A stretch of 43,000 nt of DNA from Bacillus sp. FJAT-29790 (GCF_019039215.1 NZ_JAHNZZ010000001.1:2755700-2798699); one strand, 5' to 3'. Shown: positions 8,394 to 17,507, numbered from the stretch's first letter. Numbers and translations: made by a program. The notes: generated by a model from the sequence alone, not told the origin.

Positions 8394-8896
8394 TCGTTCG
8401 TACTTGCCTTAGAAAGCATTGGCTCCATTATACGAGCTAACCTCGGAATGACGATAAAAGCTACAAACGTATTTAGAACGGAACCGATGAAAAGAGAAGG
8501 TACGATCGACAAATAAAATGCTTTACTCATCAAAAATAAAAACGGCAGCGGCGCAGCGAAGGTGTTTCCCAATACGAAGAGAGCACCCGCCTGCCACCTT
8601 TTTCCGCTTCTATAAAGGATGGAAAAAACAAAAGCTAAGAAAGCCATTTCTACTGCAATGAGTCCATGAAGCGGCCCTAATGGCATTCCCCCTAATAATG
8701 CAGACATTAGATGCCCCACCCCAGCAACAACTGGGCCTGCCGCTCCGCCTAATAGGGCAGAGGCAAGCAGGGCGGGAAAAGCATCTAAAGCAACACTGCC
8801 GATGATAGCAGGAATTTTAATTGCTGCACCAACAACAGATAAAGCTGTTAACATGCCAATCCAGGTCAAACTCAAACTCTTCTTTCTATTTTTCAT
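8390..8896 (-). CDS. cblT: ECF transporter S component, CblT-like (alpha-ribazole uptake)
   Basis: A 168-residue, very hydrophobic membrane protein with about five or six segments. It has small-residue patterns such as ALLASALLGGAAGPVVAGVGH typical of ECF substrate-binding (S) components, which share an energising module encoded elsewhere. The start at 8896 has GGGAGGGG 10 nt upstream, inside the adenosyltransferase gene, overlapping its end by 11 nt; a longer frame to 8950 has no comparable site. Tight coupling to cblS (ATGA) points to alpha-ribazole as ligand, as in the CblT-CblS pair. A different B12 precursor cannot be excluded. Confidence 0.78.
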   Translation of the reverse strand: MKNRKKSLSLTWIGMLTALSVVGAAIKIPAIIGSVALDAFPALLASALLGGAAGPVVAGVGHLMSALLGGMPLGPLHGLIAVEMAFLAFVFSILYRSGKRWQAGALFVLGNTFAAPLPFLFLMSKAFYLSIVPSLFIGSVLNTFVAFIVIPRLARIMEPMLSKASTNE

Positions 8897-9470
8897 CCTT
8901 GCGTTTCCCCTCCCGAAAAACCTTTGCACTGCGGATATACTCAACATCACTTCTTTTTAAGCGGAAGTTAATTACTCTTGCCAGAGCAAAGAAGTAATCT
9001 GACAAGCGATTAATAAACTGAAGAGCTGTTTCAGAAATCTCAGGATCTGCTTTCATTAAGGAGACAACCAGCCTTTCAGCTCTTCTTGTCACCGTGCGAG
9101 CAATATGGATCGATGCGGATGCAGGGGCTCCACCAGGTAAAATAAATCTTTCTAGTTTCGGAGCTTCTTCGGTAAAGGCATCGATTTTCTTTTCCAGGTA
9201 ATCTACCGATTCTTTTGTTAACTTCAATTCGCGGCCTTTTATTATATTCGCTAAATCTCCGCCGCAATCAAATAACTCATGCTGAATTTTTTCTAGATCA
9301 TCCAGCACATCTTGAAAAATAGCAGGGTCTAGCTGTGTCATGGCCTGACCGACAAAGCAGTTCACTTCGTCAATCGTTCCATAAGCTTCAACTCGTACGT
9401 CATCCTTTTCCACTCTTCCACCAATAATACTTGTCTTTCCCTTGTCTCCAGTACGCGTATAAATTCTCAT
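8886..9470 (-). CDS. pduO: Cob(I)alamin adenosyltransferase, PduO type
   Basis: This 194-residue ATP:cob(I)alamin adenosyltransferase of the PduO family attaches the 5'-deoxyadenosyl upper ligand to corrinoids. The N-terminal ATP-binding motif YTRTGDKGKTSIIGG, the central VEAYGTIDEVNCFVG and the C-terminal active-site helix with RTVTRRAER and ALQFINRLSDYFFALAR are all present at the usual spacing. The length is normal. It overlaps cblT by 11 nt. Upstream is a 246-bp gap with no recognised element, the only large gap in the operon, so a second promoter there is possible. Confidence 0.95.
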   Translation of the reverse strand: MRIYTRTGDKGKTSIIGGRVEKDDVRVEAYGTIDEVNCFVGQAMTQLDPAIFQDVLDDLEKIQHELFDCGGDLANIIKGRELKLTKESVDYLEKKIDAFTEEAPKLERFILPGGAPASASIHIARTVTRRAERLVVSLMKADPEISETALQFINRLSDYFFALARVINFRLKRSDVEYIRSAKVFREGKRKDEK

Positions 9471-9716
9471 GTTTATTTCCCCTTTATCATCATTTTAATT
9501 GGCTCAATCCTAAGAGATCATGCTTTATAGCTAAAGAAATTCAGTGCACCAGAAAACCCTCTATGAGGCCTGTTTTTCCCTTTTTGGGGAGTTTTTTAGA
9601 CTCATGAACCCCCTTATGTGAGTGAGGTCAAACCCTTTCAGTCATCCTCATTTCTAATCATGTGGATTAGATTTTTCACTTAAGTTTTCGATGGTTTAGT
9701 AAGAACTCAACACAGT

Positions 9717-10157
9717 TTACTTTATTTGCTGGCCAATTCCATACCATATTAGATCTGCCCGCTCTGCTGCTGCAGCTGCATCCTGATAGACCCATCCTGT
9801 TACATCCCGCCATTTACGTTCTTCTGCAAGCATAGGAACAATTCCTTTCGTGATATCCGTTCCTATTAAAATAATTTTTCTTTGATGACCTTCTTTTTCC
9901 CACTCCAGCCATGTTTGCAACAGCTTGCGCCATCTCTCCCGTATTTCGTGGACATCTAAATGATTAGCCCAATCCTTTAGCCAAATTTCGATGCCTTCTA
10001 GAATCAAAATCCTACTCCCATTGTATTCACTCAGACAGTCAGGGATGTGATTTCCTTTATAAGCAGAGAACCACAAGTGGGGCGTTTCCTTCAACTGATA
10101 GGTTTCCCTTACCCATTTAGTTTTGCCGTTAAAGGCACCTCCTGTAACAAAGTGCAT
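9717..10157 (-). CDS. Second CobU-like NTPase (adenosylcobinamide kinase-like)
   Basis: The predicted protein is 146 residues. It begins MHFVTGGAFNGKTKWV, a Walker A loop in the same position as in CobU, and contains LILEGIEIWLKDW in place of the usual Walker B/DCLT segment. It belongs to a short CobU-related family found in Bacillus corrinoid operons. It may carry one of the two CobU activities (kinase or guanylyltransferase). The start at 10157 follows GGGAGG; it overlaps the cobC 3' end by 49 nt. A full-length CobU is encoded at 12368 in the same operon, so the need for this second copy is unexplained. Confidence 0.7.
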   Translation of the reverse strand: MHFVTGGAFNGKTKWVRETYQLKETPHLWFSAYKGNHIPDCLSEYNGSRILILEGIEIWLKDWANHLDVHEIRERWRKLLQTWLEWEKEGHQRKIILIGTDITKGIVPMLAEERKWRDVTGWVYQDAAAAAERADLIWYGIGQQIK

Positions 10158-10726
10158 CGTTCTCCCTCCCTCAGAACTTCTAATGACCAAATAAGTTCAT
10201 AGCCATTGCCATGCGGAATTTTCCACTCCCAGAAATCTTTTGCTTCAGGTGCATATTTTGTTAATAAATGCCGGATGACCCCGCCATGTGTCATAATCGC
10301 AGCCTTTCGGACGTTTGAATCGATGATTTTCTTGATTGCTTTTTCCCATCCGGCCTGTACCCTAGTAGAAAATTCAAAAAAGGATTCACCCTCTGGAGGT
10401 TTGACAGTGAATGGGCTCCCCAACCATTTCTGGTATTCTGGATCATGTTTTAATTCTCCATAAGTCTTTTTTTCCCATTGGCCGAAGTTCAATTCTCTTA
10501 ATTCACTTAGAATTAGCGGGTTACAAGCTTGAAACATGATTTCCATTGTTTCAAGGCATCTGTTCAAATCACTTGAAAAAAAGAGTTCGTACTCGTTATC
10601 GTTTGCTTGCATTTTTTCCTTTTCTATCAGGCAAAGGGGTGAATCGGTCCACCCAAGATAAGCATGGCGCTTATTATCCTCTGTCAGCCCATGACGAAAT
10701 AATGCAATAGCCACAGTGTCATCCAT
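10109..10726 (-). CDS. cobC: Alpha-ribazole phosphatase, histidine phosphatase family
   Basis: A 205-residue phosphoglycerate-mutase-like phosphatase. The catalytic ALFRHGLTE motif is at ~10-18, a second ELRELNFGQWE segment is near 85, and the second catalytic histidine lies in IMTHGGVIRHLL near 150. In corrinoid operons this family removes the phosphate from alpha-ribazole-5'-phosphate or adenosylcobalamin-5'-phosphate. The start at 10726 has AGAGGTG upstream. It overlaps the cobS 3' end by about 43 nt and runs into the next gene by 49 nt, a tightly packed operon. The long extension to 10858 would lie wholly inside cobS and is rejected. Confidence 0.88.
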   Translation of the reverse strand: MDDTVAIALFRHGLTEDNKRHAYLGWTDSPLCLIEKEKMQANDNEYELFFSSDLNRCLETMEIMFQACNPLILSELRELNFGQWEKKTYGELKHDPEYQKWLGSPFTVKPPEGESFFEFSTRVQAGWEKAIKKIIDSNVRKAAIMTHGGVIRHLLTKYAPEAKDFWEWKIPHGNGYELIWSLEVLREGERCTLLQEVPLTAKLNG

Positions 10727-11475
10727 AGCAGCACCTCTGTCCCTTCCACAGCTGCCCCGAGGACATCTCCAGTCATCCCTCCAAACCAGCTGATTATCTT
10801 TTTTGAAAAAAAAAGTATGAGGAATATCGAAACAAGAATAAATGCAGTGGTACCCCATAATGCCTGGTCCATAAATAATCCTATAACGACATGAAGAAGC
10901 ACGACATAAACAGGATAGACCAAAAGAGTTCTACGAGTGGATGCATGTTGAAATAATGAGCCTAGTCCTTCTTTTTTAGCTGCTTTTACTCGTAATAACA
11001 GTACACCCATAACCATCTTGCTGAAAAAAGGAATAAAGGCTATAAATAGATAGGATGCAGGGTTCACAAATAACGTAATTTCATATATAAACAGGAACCG
11101 AGTGCTGAGCAAGACAAGAATTGAAATGACACCAAACGCACCGGTCCTCGGATCTGTCATGATCTCCAGTCTTTTTTCCTGATCTTGATAGGAAAAAAAG
11201 GCATCACTTGTATCCATCCAGCCATCAAGATGAATTCCACCAGTTATGATGATGCCAGCTAGCCAAACTGCAAATGCCGCGGTAAGCGCGGAGAAAGGAG
11301 TCCAATGGAGCATGGCATACAAGGTAAATGCGTAAATCCCTCCCTGAACAAGGCCAAGTATCGGAAATGTCTTAATTGCTTTTTCAAGATGCTCTTTATC
11401 CATTGGCAAAGATAAGGGTATGGGAATGGAAGTAAAAAATTGAAGATTGATTAATAATCCTTTAATCCATTTCAT
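10684..11475 (-). CDS. cobS: Adenosylcobinamide-GDP ribazoletransferase (cobalamin synthase)
   Basis: This 263-residue integral membrane enzyme joins adenosylcobinamide-GDP with alpha-ribazole (or its phosphate), the last assembly step. The diagnostic [17 protein letters not shown] near residue 75 and [12 protein letters not shown] near 105 carry the metal-binding acidic residues; several membrane segments surround them, and [11 protein letters not shown] near the C-terminus is also typical. The start is taken at 11475, where ATGA overlaps the stop of the preceding cobQ-like gene and GGAG lies 9 nt upstream. Confidence 0.94.
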   Translation of the reverse strand: MKWIKGLLINLQFFTSIPIPLSLPMDKEHLEKAIKTFPILGLVQGGIYAFTLYAMLHWTPFSALTAAFAVWLAGIIITGGIHLDGWMDTSDAFFSYQDQEKRLEIMTDPRTGAFGVISILVLLSTRFLFIYEITLFVNPASYLFIAFIPFFSKMVMGVLLLRVKAAKKEGLGSLFQHASTRRTLLVYPVYVVLLHVVIGLFMDQALWGTTAFILVSIFLILFFSKKIISWFGGMTGDVLGAAVEGTEVLLWMTLWLLHYFVMG

Positions 11476-12365
11476 GAACCATTTCTCCAATTAAAGGGAA
11501 TCTCCTTCAACTTTTCCCAGTCGAGATGCGCTAATAATTTAGAGGCTAGTTCATTATATTTTTGATCTGCCATTTTATTATCTTCAACAGACTCATTGGA
11601 ATCAGAAGGTTGGATGACGTCAACTTCCACTCCTGCGTCATTTGGCATCGATAAAGAGTCTTCTTCAGGAATCATATGGTTTTCTAAGTACGGAAGCACA
11701 CCAATCACTGGAATGCCTGTCTTCTCCTCAATCCATTTAACTCCATTTTCGAATAAAGAAAGATCGCCACGGAACTTATTGATAATGATTCCCTTTATTC
11801 TTACTCTTTCTTTATAAGTAAGTAGCTCTAGCGTACCAACGATGCTGGCGAATACGCCGCCCCTATCAATATCAGCTACCAAAATAACCGGTACATCAGC
11901 CATTTCAGCAACCTTCATATTCACAAGCTCTTTTTCTTTTAAATTGATCTCAACCGGACTTCCTGCCCCTTCCATCACAAGGAGGTCATAGTCCTTGCTT
12001 AATGTCTCAAGCGCAGTTTGGATTGTTTCCAATCCTTTTTCATAGAATGAATCCCGGTAACCTTTACCTGATAATGTTTCAGTCACTTTCCCAAGCAAGA
12101 CAACCTCTGAACGCTCATCAGTTCTAGGTTTAAGCAATATGGGATTCATCCAAACGCTCGCTTTCGTTTTCGCGGCTTCAGCCTGAATTCCTTGCGCCCT
12201 GCCAATTTCTTTCCCATTTTTCATGGTATAGGTGAAATTTGACATGTTCTGCGATTTAAAAGGAGCAACCCGGTATCCCTCATTTGCAAACGCACGGCAA
12301 AGACCTGTAGCAATCAGGCTTTTCCCTACATCCGAAGCTGTTCCTTGAATCATTATCCCTTTCAT
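11472..12365 (-). CDS. cobQ: Cobyric acid synthase lacking its glutaminase domain
   Basis: The N-terminal synthetase domain is intact: P-loop GTASDVGKS at ~8-16, [34 protein letters not shown], and [11 protein letters not shown]. The protein then stops resembling CobQ near residue 235 (EEDSLSMPN). After a short acidic, low-complexity stretch it resumes with [18 protein letters not shown], like the extreme C-terminus of CobQ. About 200 residues are missing, including the class I glutamine amidotransferase domain with its GGICGG-type nucleophile. Length is 297 against ~500 for the family. The frame is open, so this looks like an internal in-frame deletion. The start at 12365 has GGAGG at 6 nt. 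It may be inactive, or use free ammonia. Confidence 0.82.
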   Translation of the reverse strand: MKGIMIQGTASDVGKSLIATGLCRAFANEGYRVAPFKSQNMSNFTYTMKNGKEIGRAQGIQAEAAKTKASVWMNPILLKPRTDERSEVVLLGKVTETLSGKGYRDSFYEKGLETIQTALETLSKDYDLLVMEGAGSPVEINLKEKELVNMKVAEMADVPVILVADIDRGGVFASIVGTLELLTYKERVRIKGIIINKFRGDLSLFENGVKWIEEKTGIPVIGVLPYLENHMIPEEDSLSMPNDAGVEVDVIQPSDSNESVEDNKMADQKYNELASKLLAHLDWEKLKEIPFNWRNGS

Positions 12366-12367
12366 GG

Positions 12368-12937
12368 TCATCCTCCTTTCATCAGTAGTGGAATGCCTGC
12401 CTCAACGAGATAAGCCTGTTTCGCTTTTATTACTAGTTGCTGATGGAGATGGGCTAGCATTCGTCCATAAATAAAAACCATTTCATTATCACCAATTGGT
12501 TCATGAAAAATCTCATTGCTGACGACAATGAGTACATGGGATCTGCACTGAATCTGTTCAATCCCCTCCAAAATGGAATCCATGACCTGTTCCTGAAAAA
12601 CGGGATCCAGCCACTTTCCATCCGAATGGAAAAATTCATTGTTTAATAGAGTTGTCAAACAGTCCAACAGAACAATATCTTTACCGTTAAAAGCCCCTGA
12701 TAGCTTGGTTAAGTGAGTAGGGTGTTCCCATGTTTTCCAATTAAACTTACTTTCTGATCGGTCTTGTCGATGCTTGGCTATTCTTGCTTTCATCTCGGGA
12801 TCACTGTGTTGGCCTGCAGCAATATAATGAAGATGGCCTCCGGTTTCGCAAGCAATTTCAGTAGCCCGCTTTTCGGCAAAGCTGCTTTTCCCACTGCGAA
12901 CACCGCCTGTAATAAAGATTAACGATGATTTTTCCAC
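12368..12937 (-). CDS. cobU: Adenosylcobinamide kinase / guanylyltransferase
   Basis: A 189-residue CobU-type enzyme that phosphorylates adenosylcobinamide and transfers GMP to it. It has the Walker A loop [18 protein letters not shown] at the N-terminus, [20 protein letters not shown] (with the histidine of the guanylylated-intermediate region), a WEHP segment, [10 protein letters not shown] (Walker B) and [15 protein letters not shown]. The GTG at 12937 is preferred because the product then begins close to the P-loop as in relatives; a TTG at 12973 has no visible ribosome binding site. Its stop overlaps the cobQ-like region at ATGA. Confidence 0.88.
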   Translation of the reverse strand: MEKSSLIFITGGVRSGKSSFAEKRATEIACETGGHLHYIAAGQHSDPEMKARIAKHRQDRSESKFNWKTWEHPTHLTKLSGAFNGKDIVLLDCLTTLLNNEFFHSDGKWLDPVFQEQVMDSILEGIEQIQCRSHVLIVVSNEIFHEPIGDNEMVFIYGRMLAHLHQQLVIKAKQAYLVEAGIPLLMKGG

Positions 12938-13023
12938 CTTATTCCCCAAACCCCCATTAATCACAGAAATCAATTCTTTGGCAAGGCATAGGGTTGATTA
13001 TTGACTCATACAAAGATTGAGGA

Positions 13024-13980
13024 TTAGAACCATGTGTCAATAAGCATTCCTCCTAGCCATAGTAGTAATATGAATAGTAAAACTGTATTTGTAACGATTT
13101 TATTTACTTTAAGGATATGACCTTTTTCTAATGGAACAAGCGAGTTACCCATTTTTGCCCGATTAGAAATGATCCCTTTATAATAATTCACGCCTCCCAG
13201 TTGGACACCCATAATTGCCGCTACAGCCGCTTCTCCCCAGCCGCTATTAGGGCTTGGATGTTTTTTCGCATCTCTCATTAAAATATGCCATGCTTCCCGG
13301 CAGCTTAATTTTTCAAAACGATTGCTCAACATCATACAAAAGGAAGTTAGCCTGCTCGGAATCCAATTCACCACATCATCAAGACGGGCGGATGCCCATC
13401 CAAAGTCTTTATATTTCTCATTTCGGTAGCCAACCATTGAATCACAGGTGTTAATCGCTCGGTAGGCAAGGGCAAGTGGCGCTCCGCCAATGATTGCCCA
13501 GAATAAGGGAGCTGTTATGCCGTCACTCGTATTTTCAGCGACTGTTTCAACCGCAGCCCTGACGATTTCAGGCTCATCCAACATTGAAGTATCTCTGCCA
13601 ACAATATATGAAAGCTTTTGGCGGGCCACGTCCATATCTCCTCTTGCAAGTGGTTCATAGACTGAAAGGGCCGCCTCCTTAAGACTTTTTTGTGCGATAG
13701 CTGTGGAGATAATGACACCTTCTATCAAAATACCGACCACTGGATGTATCCAATAACCCACCCCAATGATAAGAAAAACAATACCTGTCACGACAAACAA
13801 TAAAGTAAAAAGCATCCAAATACCTTTTATTTTTTTAAAGCTGCCGCTGTTCCAGCTTTTATCAAGCCGATGAATCAACGAACCCATCCATCTAACGGGA
13901 TGCGGCCAGTTCGGAGGATCTCCAATAATCAGATCAAGTGCGAATGCTATCGTTATGGCAAGAAGGTGATAAGTAATCAT
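13024..13980 (-). CDS. cbiB: Adenosylcobinamide-phosphate synthase
   Basis: A 318-residue membrane protein of the CbiB/CobD family. It joins adenosylcobyric acid with aminopropanol (phosphate), the step after CbiZ cleavage in the salvage route. Diagnostic features are LIIGDPPNWPHPVRWMG at ~18-34, VETVAENTSDGITAPLFW around 145, and YRAINTCDSMVGYRNEKY around 175, then RLDDVVNWIPSRLT. The start overlaps the stop of btuD-cbiZ as ATGA. A 50-bp gap separates it from cobU. Confidence 0.93.
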   Translation of the reverse strand: MITYHLLAITIAFALDLIIGDPPNWPHPVRWMGSLIHRLDKSWNSGSFKKIKGIWMLFTLLFVVTGIVFLIIGVGYWIHPVVGILIEGVIISTAIAQKSLKEAALSVYEPLARGDMDVARQKLSYIVGRDTSMLDEPEIVRAAVETVAENTSDGITAPLFWAIIGGAPLALAYRAINTCDSMVGYRNEKYKDFGWASARLDDVVNWIPSRLTSFCMMLSNRFEKLSCREAWHILMRDAKKHPSPNSGWGEAAVAAIMGVQLGGVNYYKGIISNRAKMGNSLVPLEKGHILKVNKIVTNTVLLFILLLWLGGMLIDTWF

Positions 13981-15446
13981 TTCATTACTCTATTTTTGTA
14001 TTTTTGAATGGCTTCCCCTGTACATTCATAGACACCTTTTCCGATCACTTTTCCAAGGGGGGTAATGGTTCCAGCGTATTCCAGCTTTTCGCCCCGCTGG
14101 GTGGCCGCCACCAAAATGCTGTCAGTGGAAGTCCCGGTCGCGATCGTCCCGGTTACAGAATCCTTGACTGCTTGATCGAACATTATTTTCACCTTCGCCT
14201 CCGTCGCCGTCATAATACTTTGGATAAAAGCTTCCTCTGTCAGCTCTCCGTTGACGAAAATCCAAGTGTTAATCTTCCCGGGGACAAGCTGATTCGTATG
14301 TTTTCCGCTTCTAGCTGCATCGACAGCATTTCCTACTCCTGCCGTTACTAAAATAAAAACAGAAAATCCAACTTCCTTGTATAAACGGTAACTGACATCC
14401 TCAAGCACTACAGCTGTCATCATCCCAACTGTTCCTTCCGGCTCAAAGCCGTGTGCTTTTAAATAATCCGCCATTTCCTTCCGATGGTCACTACAATTAT
14501 AGTCTTTTTCCACATGTCTATTTACGAACGTTTGATGCCAGCCTGTCCCTGAACCAACTACCCCGGAAGACATCGTTCTTAGCGGGAGCGGTGACCTTAG
14601 AACAATATATTTCTCTGATTGTTCAAGAAGGGTTTCATCAATATAACAATCCTCTTCTCCTTCTAAACAACATTCAGGAAGCAGAACCATTTGTGGGGCT
14701 GGTACTTTTGGATGTGGCTGTTTTTCAATTTTAGTATTGTACACCTCCCGAATCCTTTCTTCCTTAAGAACTTCAGTTGGCGTGTCATTAATATTAATTT
14801 CCCCATTTTCTAACAGCAGAAGTTTGTCACAGTATAGCCCAGCCAAATTCAAATCATGGAAGATCGAGATAACGGTCAGTCCCCGCTCCTTTGTCCATGT
14901 TTTTAAAAGATCAAGTAAATCCTTTTGAAAGGAAAGATCCAAATGGTTAGTCGGCTCATCTAGCAGTAAAATTTCTGGTTCCTGTGCAAGTGCCTGAGCT
15001 AAGAAAACTCGCTGTCGCTCTCCACCTGATAATTCATGTATATAGTTGTTTTCGAAATGAAAAATACCTGTCTGTTCCATTACTTGCTGGATGATGCTCT
15101 CATCTTTTTGGGACCAGGATTGAAACCAGCCCTTCTGATGTGCATACCTTCCAAGCGAAACCGTTTCTTTAACCGTATAGGAGAACGCCTGAGTTGTATG
15201 CTGGGGAAGCACAGCAATGATCCTAGCCAATTCCTTTACCGAATAATCCTGTAGGGGCTTCCCTTTCAATTTGATCGTTCCTTGGTCAAATGGCAGTATC
15301 CCACTTAGCATCATCAGCAATGTTGTTTTCCCGCTCCCATTCGGCCCTAAAATCCCGAACAATTCGCCGTTTTTCACGTCAAATGTAAGATTCTTCAATA
15401 TCGGGGATTCCGAATATCCGCCTGTTAGTTGTTGAATGCTAAGCAT
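13977..15446 (-). CDS. btuD-cbiZ: BtuD-CbiZ fusion: corrinoid ABC ATPase plus adenosylcobinamide amidohydrolase
   Basis: The product is a 489-residue two-domain protein. Residues 1-~235 form an ABC ATPase of the BtuD/FecE type: Walker A GPNGSGKT (34-41), signature LSGGERQ (139-145), Walker B LLLDEP (160-165). Residues ~275-489 are a CbiZ domain with the hallmark MSSGVVGSGTGWHQTFVNRHV and a VGMMTAVVLEDVSY segment. CbiZ hydrolyses adenosylcobinamide or pseudocobalamin to adenosylcobyric acid, which allows lower-ligand remodelling. The fusion couples uptake with remodelling. It lies 3 bp after btuC and is ATGA-coupled to cbiB. Confidence 0.95.
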   Translation of the reverse strand: MLSIQQLTGGYSESPILKNLTFDVKNGELFGILGPNGSGKTTLLMMLSGILPFDQGTIKLKGKPLQDYSVKELARIIAVLPQHTTQAFSYTVKETVSLGRYAHQKGWFQSWSQKDESIIQQVMEQTGIFHFENNYIHELSGGERQRVFLAQALAQEPEILLLDEPTNHLDLSFQKDLLDLLKTWTKERGLTVISIFHDLNLAGLYCDKLLLLENGEININDTPTEVLKEERIREVYNTKIEKQPHPKVPAPQMVLLPECCLEGEEDCYIDETLLEQSEKYIVLRSPLPLRTMSSGVVGSGTGWHQTFVNRHVEKDYNCSDHRKEMADYLKAHGFEPEGTVGMMTAVVLEDVSYRLYKEVGFSVFILVTAGVGNAVDAARSGKHTNQLVPGKINTWIFVNGELTEEAFIQSIMTATEAKVKIMFDQAVKDSVTGTIATGTSTDSILVAATQRGEKLEYAGTITPLGKVIGKGVYECTGEAIQKYKNRVMK

Positions 15447-15449
15447 CGT

Positions 15450-16505
15450 TTATCCCCTTCTTTCCGTTCGTCTATTCATTAAGATTATCGCAAACACCGG
15501 TGCCCCAATGAGAGCCGTAATCACGCCGATTGGAAGCTCGGTTGGAGAGATAATTGTTCGGGCGACAAGATCTGCTAGTATTAGGAATCCAGCACCTATA
15601 AAAATCGAAAGCGGCAATAAATGCTTATGGTCTGGCCCCCATAATAGCCTCGTTAAATGAGGGATAACGAGCCCGACGAACCCAATCGTTCCTGAAACAG
15701 CCACCGCCGCACCAGTCAAAATGGAGCCGGCAATTAAGATTAGCATCTTCCTTTTTTGGACATTTACGCCTATATGCTGAGCTCTTTCTTCACCGAAAGA
15801 CATCGCATTTAATTCATGGCTATTTGCAAAAAGAATGATGGAGCCGATAATAAAAAAAGGCATGATAATTTTAATATAGGCCCAGCCCCGCATGGAAACA
15901 CTGCCAAGCAACCAGCCGATAATTTGCCGTAATTCCTCTCCCGTTAGCGCAATCATAAGCGAAATAAGTGCACCTAAAAAGGAACTGAAAATAATCCCCG
16001 TTAAAATAATTGTTTCTACTTTCATGGAGCGTTCAATGTTACGGGCGAATATCATAACTAAAAAAATGGTAAGGAATGAAAACAAAATACTCAATAATGG
16101 CAAAGTAAACATACCCGCCATTGGAATGGAAATGCTGAAGAACAGTGTTAGTACGGCACCCACGGAGGCACCGGAAGAAACGCCAAGTGTATATGGATCT
16201 GCAAGCGGGTTTCTCAATAAACCTTGAAAGGCGGCTCCCGCTATTGCGAGAGACGCCCCAACCAAGCCTGCTAAAATAACTCTTGGCAGCCGAATATTCA
16301 TGACGATATTCGAGTACATTGGATCAATGCCTTCTGAAGGTGACATGAAGATTTCAGCACCTATTATTTTAATAATCGTTATAGCCGGTACAGAAACTGT
16401 TCCAATTGAAATTCCTAACAATATCGCCACAATAAGAAAACATACAGCTGTCCAATAGGCAAAAATTTTATTATTTAAATGTTTCCGGGTAAATCGCTTT
16501 TGCAA
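15450..16505 (-). CDS. btuC: Corrinoid ABC transporter permease
   Basis: A 351-residue FecCD/BtuC-family permease with about ten membrane segments. Family motifs include RLPRVILAGLVGASLAIAGA, LRNPLADPYTLGVSSGASVGA, SVSMRGW, and the coupling region AVAVSGTIGFVGLVIPHLTRLLWGPDH near residue 270 that contacts the ATPase. The TTG at 16505 follows GGAG and AGAGG, and the gene overlaps the btuF 3' end by 35 nt in another frame. It works with BtuF and BtuD-CbiZ. Confidence 0.93.
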   Translation of the reverse strand: MQKRFTRKHLNNKIFAYWTAVCFLIVAILLGISIGTVSVPAITIIKIIGAEIFMSPSEGIDPMYSNIVMNIRLPRVILAGLVGASLAIAGAAFQGLLRNPLADPYTLGVSSGASVGAVLTLFFSISIPMAGMFTLPLLSILFSFLTIFLVMIFARNIERSMKVETIILTGIIFSSFLGALISLMIALTGEELRQIIGWLLGSVSMRGWAYIKIIMPFFIIGSIILFANSHELNAMSFGEERAQHIGVNVQKRKMLILIAGSILTGAAVAVSGTIGFVGLVIPHLTRLLWGPDHKHLLPLSIFIGAGFLILADLVARTIISPTELPIGVITALIGAPVFAIILMNRRTERRG

Positions 16506-17442
16506 GGTCCTCTACTCCTTCAACAAGCCTCGGTCCTGTGCGGTTAATCCTTTCAGAATCTATATCCACTACTCTCTTATTTTTTACCGCCGCGACATCC
16601 TGCCATCCTTCCCTGCTTAATACTTGTCCAATAGGGTCTTCCGTATAGTATCCATGAGTTGTGATGATTACATCCGGATTTTTTTCAATGATGGCCTCTG
16701 GATCAATTTTTGGCCAATTCTCTTCCGTAACCACATTTTCAGCATGGATCAAATGAAGAATTTCATCCATGAAAGTATTCTTTCCTGCTGCATAAATTTC
16801 TGGAGCAGGAGACACTTCAATAAAAACAGATTTCCGGTCTTCTTCTTTTATTTCCTTTGCTTTTGCGATTATTTCTTCAAGATTTTCTTTCATGTCAGAT
16901 ATAATCTCATCCGCTTTTTCTTTTTCCCCAGTTATTTTCCCAATTATTCCAATTGAATCAAATACCTGATCGAAGTTTGTTGCATTGTTTACAACAAAGA
17001 CAGTAATTCCGGAATCCCTTAACTGCTGAAGAGCGTCTTTGGAACCTTCAGCATATGACGCATGAGCGAGTACAAGATCTGGACTTAATGAAAGAATTTT
17101 CTCTACATTGAAATCCATCCCGCCAATCTTTTCTTTTTCATTCGCTTCTGCTGGATAATTGTCATAATCTGAAACACCGACGACTTGTTTACTCAATCCT
17201 AAACCAAATGCAATTTCTGTATTGCTTGGAATCAGAGATACAATTCTTTCAGGCTTTGCATCAATGACAACTTCATTATCAAGAGCATCTTTGATTGTAA
17301 CAGGAAAAGCGGACTCATCCTTCTGGACGGATTCTGTTTTCTCACCAGTACTTTCCTTCGGTTTTTCAGTACTTGTACCGCAGCCTGCCAGTACTCCAGC
17401 AGTTAGTAAAAGGGTAAATAATAAAGAATAAAGCTTTTTCAT
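16471..17442 (-). CDS. btuF: Corrinoid-binding lipoprotein of the ABC importer
   Basis: A 323-residue class III periplasmic-binding-fold lipoprotein. The signal peptide ends in the lipobox LAGCGTSTEK (Cys ~20), followed by a Lys/Glu/Ser linker and the TroA-like domain with RIVSLIPSNTEIAFGLGL, NVEKILSLSPDLVLA and the late PEAIIEKNPDVIITTHG. AGGAGG precedes the ATG. It is the first gene after the cobalamin riboswitch and its terminator, and with btuC, btuD-cbiZ and cbiB makes a standard B12 uptake and salvage block. Confidence 0.93.
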   Translation of the reverse strand: MKKLYSLLFTLLLTAGVLAGCGTSTEKPKESTGEKTESVQKDESAFPVTIKDALDNEVVIDAKPERIVSLIPSNTEIAFGLGLSKQVVGVSDYDNYPAEANEKEKIGGMDFNVEKILSLSPDLVLAHASYAEGSKDALQQLRDSGITVFVVNNATNFDQVFDSIGIIGKITGEKEKADEIISDMKENLEEIIAKAKEIKEEDRKSVFIEVSPAPEIYAAGKNTFMDEILHLIHAENVVTEENWPKIDPEAIIEKNPDVIITTHGYYTEDPIGQVLSREGWQDVAAVKNKRVVDIDSERINRTGPRLVEGVEDLAKAIYPETFK

Positions 17443-17507
17443 CCGTCATTCCTCCTGAGATTCAGAAAAGCGCTAGCGCCTTACTTAAGAAAATATAAAA
17501 ACAAAAA

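Noticed and set aside
10727-10858. N-terminal extension of cobC to 10858
   Set aside because: It lies entirely within cobS in another frame and does not look like the phosphatase family; the ATG at 10726 is placed right before the RHG motif.
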